Of a stretch of 64,000 nucleotides of DNA, positions 61,078 through 64,000 are shown piece after piece (position 1 is the stretch's first letter; the number at the start of each line of letters is the position of its first letter). This DNA comes from Eubacterium ventriosum (GTDB lineage: Bacteria > Bacillota > Clostridia > Lachnospirales > Lachnospiraceae), in NCBI RefSeq assembly GCF_025150745.1, contig NZ_CP102282.1, positions 1,747,501 to 1,811,500 of the forward strand, in the 5' to 3' direction. The translations under genes and the position numbers were made by a program. The notes below the pieces were generated by a model. That model ran no database searches and was not told where the DNA came from. It saw nothing but the letters and a program-made list of their open reading frames with translations.

Positions 61078-62367
61078 ATGTTGGCGTACAGAGATTTGAC
61101 TAAAGAACAGTTAGAGGAAGAGTTATTAAAGCAGAAGGAAGCTTACAAGGAGATATGTGCAAAAAATATTAGCCTTGACATGTCCAGAGGAAAACCGGGA
61201 CCTGACCAGTTAGATTTATCAATGGATATGCTTGATGTATTTAACAGCAAGTCAGAATTAAAGAGTGAAAACGGTTTTGATTGTAGAAACTATGGTGTTA
61301 TGGATGGTATTCCTGAAGCAAAGAAGTTAATGGCTGATATAATGGGTACTAAGCCTGAAAACGTTATTGTTTATGGAAATGCAAGTTTAAATATTATGTA
61401 TGACACAGTTTCACGTTCATACACACATGGAGTTAACGGTTCTACACCTTGGTGTAAACTTGAAAAAGTCAAATGGTTATGCCCTGTTCCGGGATATGAC
61501 AGACATTTTGCTGTTACAGAGCAGTTTGGCATTGAAATGATTAATGTTCCATTGTTAGAAGATGGCCCTGACATGGATATGGTAGAAGAATTAGTAAGTA
61601 AGGATGCTGCAATAAAAGGCATTTGGTGTGTTCCAAAATATGCTAACCCTACAGGAACATCTTATTCAGATGAAGTAGTAAAGAGAATGGCTGCATTAAA
61701 GCCGGCAGCAGAAGACTTTAGAATATATTGGGATAATGCTTATGGAATTCATCATTTATACGATGACGAGGCTAATCAGGATCAGATTCTAGATATTCTT
61801 TCAGAATGTGAAAAGGCAGGAAATCCTGATATGGTTTATGAATTTGCATCAACATCTAAGGTAACATTCCCTGGTTCCGGTGTGGCTGCACTTGCAACTT
61901 CAAAGAATAATATTGAATTTATTAAGAAGCAGATGACTATTCAGACAATTGGTCATGACAAAATCAATCAGTTAAGACACGTAAGATACTTCAAAGATAT
62001 TAATGGAGTTAAAAAGCATATGATGAAACATGCTGAAAAACTCAGACCTAAATTTCAGGCTGTTATTACAATGCTTGACAAGGAATTAAAAGAGGCTGAC
62101 ATTGCAACATGGACAAACCCTAAGGGTGGATATTTCATTTCTTTTGATGTAATGGAAGGCTGTGCTAAGAAGGTTGTTCAGATGTGTAAGGAAGCAGGAA
62201 TGGTACTTACAGGAGCAGGAGCAACATATCCTTATGGAAAAGATCCTGAAGATAAAAATATTAGAATCGCTCCATCATTCCCTTCACCTGAAGAATTGGT
62301 TGAAGCTAGCAAGATTTTAATTGTTTGCACTAAGATTGCAACAATTGAAAAAATGCTTGATAAATAA
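61078..62367 (+). CDS. PLP-dependent aminotransferase (MocR-type domain family)
   Basis: The 429-residue protein belongs to the class I/II fold with the PLP lysine at 261 in ASTSKVTFPGSG; DMSRGKPGPDQLDLS near residue 38 and WCVPKYANPTGTSYS are typical of the single-subfamily aspartate/alanine aminotransferases of Clostridia (Aminotran_MocR). The exact donor is not clear; aspartate is most likely from family membership. GGAGGAAAG precedes the ATG. It ends with its own terminator. Confidence 0.9.
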   Translation: MLAYRDLTKEQLEEELLKQKEAYKEICAKNISLDMSRGKPGPDQLDLSMDMLDVFNSKSELKSENGFDCRNYGVMDGIPEAKKLMADIMGTKPENVIVYGNASLNIMYDTVSRSYTHGVNGSTPWCKLEKVKWLCPVPGYDRHFAVTEQFGIEMINVPLLEDGPDMDMVEELVSKDAAIKGIWCVPKYANPTGTSYSDEVVKRMAALKPAAEDFRIYWDNAYGIHHLYDDEANQDQILDILSECEKAGNPDMVYEFASTSKVTFPGSGVAALATSKNNIEFIKKQMTIQTIGHDKINQLRHVRYFKDINGVKKHMMKHAEKLRPKFQAVITMLDKELKEADIATWTNPKGGYFISFDVMEGCAKKVVQMCKEAGMVLTGAGATYPYGKDPEDKNIRIAPSFPSPEELVEASKILIVCTKIATIEKMLDK

Positions 62368-62392
62368 TGTCAAAAATATTGAACAATATAGA

Positions 62393-62430
62393 AAATAGGT
62401 TACATTGATTTTGTGTAACCTATTTTTTAT
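62393..62430 (+). terminator. Intrinsic terminator of the aminotransferase gene
   Basis: AAATAGGTTACA (62393-62404) and TGTAACCTATTT (62414-62425) form a perfect 12-bp stem followed by a T run. Confidence 0.9.
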
Positions 62431-62486
62431 TTCATATGTAGTAAATCTAAATGAAACTTTGTTATACTTATATGAAAGATTAACTA

Positions 62487-62807
62487 TTATTGTAGGTCTT
62501 TTATTATTTTGAGTATTTTTTCTTTTAAAACAGTATCACATTTTTTTAGCTCTAAAATTATCTGTTGGTCAAGTGATTCGTTGTCGGAAGAATATTCTTC
62601 GCTGACAACATAGTCAAGGGTTGTGTTCATGGCTTTACATATGTAAACTAACGTGTTAAGTGATACTTTGCTATGGCAGTTTTCGATATTGCTTATATGG
62701 CTTACATTTACATCTGCGGCAGTTGCAAGATATTCCTGGGTAAGTCCCATTGAAACTCGTTTCCTTCTGATTTTGTTGCTTATAGCTTTGTAATTAATCT
62801 CTTTCAT
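62487..62807 (-). CDS. XRE-family helix-turn-helix regulator
   Basis: The 106-residue protein has the XRE HTH (NKIRRKRVSMGLTQEYLA and DVNVSHISNIENCHSKVSLNTLVYICKAM) and a charged C-terminal tail likely to dimerise. Start ATG 62807 has GAGGT seven bases upstream; a longer frame to 62834 is possible. It is divergent from recA. No prophage genes flank it, so it is probably a housekeeping or stress regulator. Confidence 0.9.
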   Translation of the reverse strand: MKEINYKAISNKIRRKRVSMGLTQEYLATAADVNVSHISNIENCHSKVSLNTLVYICKAMNTTLDYVVSEEYSSDNESLDQQIILELKKCDTVLKEKILKIIKDLQ

Positions 62808-63163
62808 TTTCGCTACCTCATCTTTCTGTTTCATTAAATTTTATTATGAATGAAAATGTTACTTAATAAGCCGTAACTATAAAATGTTTACCCACAGGAA
62901 AAATATGGAAAAAGATTAATCAATATTTTTAAAAAATCACATTAAATCCCCAAGAATTATAAAAATGTATGATAAAAATTCAATTATTATGTTGCTTATT
63001 GAATGAACAAGTAGTAAGATGTACTTATGGTTAAAGCAATGTACGATAAATGCTAATTTACACAGAAAGTTCTATAAAAAATTTTCCGTTGGTATTGACA
63101 GGACTAAAATATTATATTAATATTATTACGAACACAAGTTCGAAAAGAGAGGAAGACGACGAG
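62808..63163 (+). other. 356-bp divergent intergenic region before recA
   Basis: Apart from the recA promoter and LexA box at the right and the ribosome site of the XRE gene at the left, I see only AT-rich DNA without repeats or a gene. Confidence 0.6.
63095..63142 (+). promoter_or_regulatory. recA promoter with LexA box
   Basis: TTGACA (63095-63100), 17 bp, TAATAT (63118-63123). CGAAC-ACAA-GTTCG (63129-63142) fits the Gram-positive LexA/DinR consensus and lies just after the -10, where LexA would block initiation. Confidence 0.85.
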
Positions 63164-64000
63164 ATGAATAAAGAAGATAAATTAAAAGCATTGGATGCAG
63201 CCATTGCGCAGATTGAAAGACAGCATGGTAAAGGTTCAATTATGAAGTTAGGAGATTCAGGTAAGTCTATGAATGTGGAAACTATTCCTACAGGTTCTTT
63301 AAGCTTGGATCTTGCTTTGGGTATGGGAGGAATACCTAAGGGCAGAGTAGTTGAAATCTATGGACCTGAATCAAGTGGTAAGACTACTGTAGCTCTTCAT
63401 ATGATTGCGGAAGTTCAGAAGAGAGGCGGAGTTGCAGGTTTTATTGATGCAGAACATGCACTTGATCCTGTATATGCTAAGGCTATAGGTGTTGATATTG
63501 ATAATTTATATATTTCACAGCCTGACTATGGAGAACAGGCGCTTGAAATTACTGAAACAATGGTAAGATCAGGTGCAGTTGACATTATAGTAGTTGACTC
63601 TGTTGCAGCATTAGTTCCTAAGGCCGAAATTGACGGCGAAATGGGTGAATCTCATATGGGACAGCATGCACGTCTCATGTCACAGGCATTACGTAAATTA
63701 ACAGGTATTATGAACAAGACAGGATGTACTGTAATTTTTATTAACCAGTTAAGAGAGAAGATTGGTGTAATGTTTGGTAACCCTGAAACAACTACAGGTG
63801 GTAGAGCGTTAAAATTCTACGCTTCTGTTAGAATGGATGTTAGAAGAGTTGAAACACTTAAGACAGGTGGCGAGATGGTAGGTAACCGCGCAAGAGTTAA
63901 GGTTGTTAAGAATAAGATTGCACCACCATTTAAGGAAGCTGAATTTGATATTATGTTTGGTAAGGGTATATCAAGAGAAGGAGATATTCTTGACTTGGCA
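63164..64000 (+). CDS. recA: Recombinase RecA, 5' part (3' end outside window)
   Basis: RecA forms filaments on single-stranded DNA for recombination and SOS induction. 279 codons are visible without a stop. Walker [10 protein letters not shown] is at residues 67-75; [40 protein letters not shown] and the L2 loop [22 protein letters not shown] follow. GAGAGGAAG precedes the ATG. A LexA box in the promoter implies SOS control. Confidence 0.98.
   Translation, partial: MNKEDKLKALDAAIAQIERQHGKGSIMKLGDSGKSMNVETIPTGSLSLDLALGMGGIPKGRVVEIYGPESSGKTTVALHMIAEVQKRGGVAGFIDAEHALDPVYAKAIGVDIDNLYISQPDYGEQALEITETMVRSGAVDIIVVDSVAALVPKAEIDGEMGESHMGQHARLMSQALRKLTGIMNKTGCTVIFINQLREKIGVMFGNPETTTGGRALKFYASVRMDVRRVETLKTGGEMVGNRARVKVVKNKIAPPFKEAEFDIMFGKGISREGDILDLA

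Noticed and set aside
1-64000. tRNA or rRNA genes
   Set aside because: I found no cloverleaf with a TTCRA arm and no rRNA-like sequence in the gaps between genes; small RNAs without known motifs could be missed.

Overview
The window is a low-GC (roughly one third G+C by eye) chromosomal segment of a spore-forming member of the Clostridia, most likely a Lachnospiraceae bacterium. The reasons are the complete spoIIIA operon (AA to AH), the block nusB-xseA-xseB-ispA-dxs-tlyA-nadK-argR-recN-spoIVB-spo0A, Rex, a flavodiiron protein, a DUF3793 protein next to flavodoxin, AGGAGG-type ribosome binding sites and BspA-like leucine-rich surface proteins. The species assignment is inference. Both ends cut genes: a phosphofructokinase on the left and recA on the right.

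Layout. 1-3.0 kb: phosphofructokinase (3' part) and polyphosphate kinase. 3.0-3.9 kb: a non-coding region filled with palindromic repeats. 3.9-6.8 kb (minus strand): carbamate kinase and an ABC-F ATPase. 7.0-11.6 kb: rex, nnr, alr, a MazF-type toxin without a visible antitoxin, and yebC. 11.7-17.1 kb: a minus-strand membrane protein, an O-antigen-ligase-like protein, a large secreted WG-repeat/FN3 protein and rlmH. 17.4-22.2 kb: an iron and redox cluster (DUF3793, flavodoxin, flavodiiron protein on the minus strand, Rrf2 regulator) and a Lon-like AAA ATPase without a protease domain. 22.2-22.4 kb: a strongly structured, comparatively GC-rich intergenic element. 22.4-23.6 kb: a secreted polysaccharide deacetylase. 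23.7-28.5 kb: spoIIIAA to spoIIIAH. 28.5-29.4 kb: a DtxR/MntR-type regulator divergent from a FeoB-associated Cys-rich peptide. 29.5-43.8 kb: asp23, the nusB-to-argR operon, recN, spoIVB, an FHA-domain protein, spo0A and glgA. 44.0-45.3 kb: a sigma factor with its likely membrane anti-sigma partner. 45.5-51.5 kb: an accessory island of three BspA-like proteins, two of them recent duplicates separated by an IS30-family element. 51.5-55.4 kb: a ThrE-type exporter with an unknown partner, a divergent LysR regulator, a relic of a sodium symporter and a GNAT acetyltransferase. 55.4-62.4 kb: rqcH (minus), then yicC-gmk-rpoZ-rimO-pgsA and an aminotransferase. 62.5-64.0 kb: an XRE regulator (minus) and recA with a LexA box.

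How the genes work together. The sporulation genes supply the phosphorelay target (Spo0A), the mother-cell secretion channel (SpoIIIA) and the checkpoint protease that triggers late sigma activation (SpoIVB); an FHA protein sits between the last and the master regulator. Redox control is represented by Rex, Rrf2, flavodoxin and the flavodiiron protein. A 16-bp dyad, GTTAG-N6-CTAAC, occurs both at the promoter of the FeoB-associated peptide (beside the DtxR-type regulator) and at the promoter of the DUF3793-flavodoxin unit, which suggests that one metal-responsive regulon covers both.

The least explained elements are the palindrome array at 3.1-3.7 kb, the structured element at 22.25-22.40 kb, the 116-bp inverted-repeat element before recN, the mosaic BspA-like island and the Lon-like ATPase with Asn in place of the Walker B Asp. 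All family assignments come from reading motifs; no database search was run.
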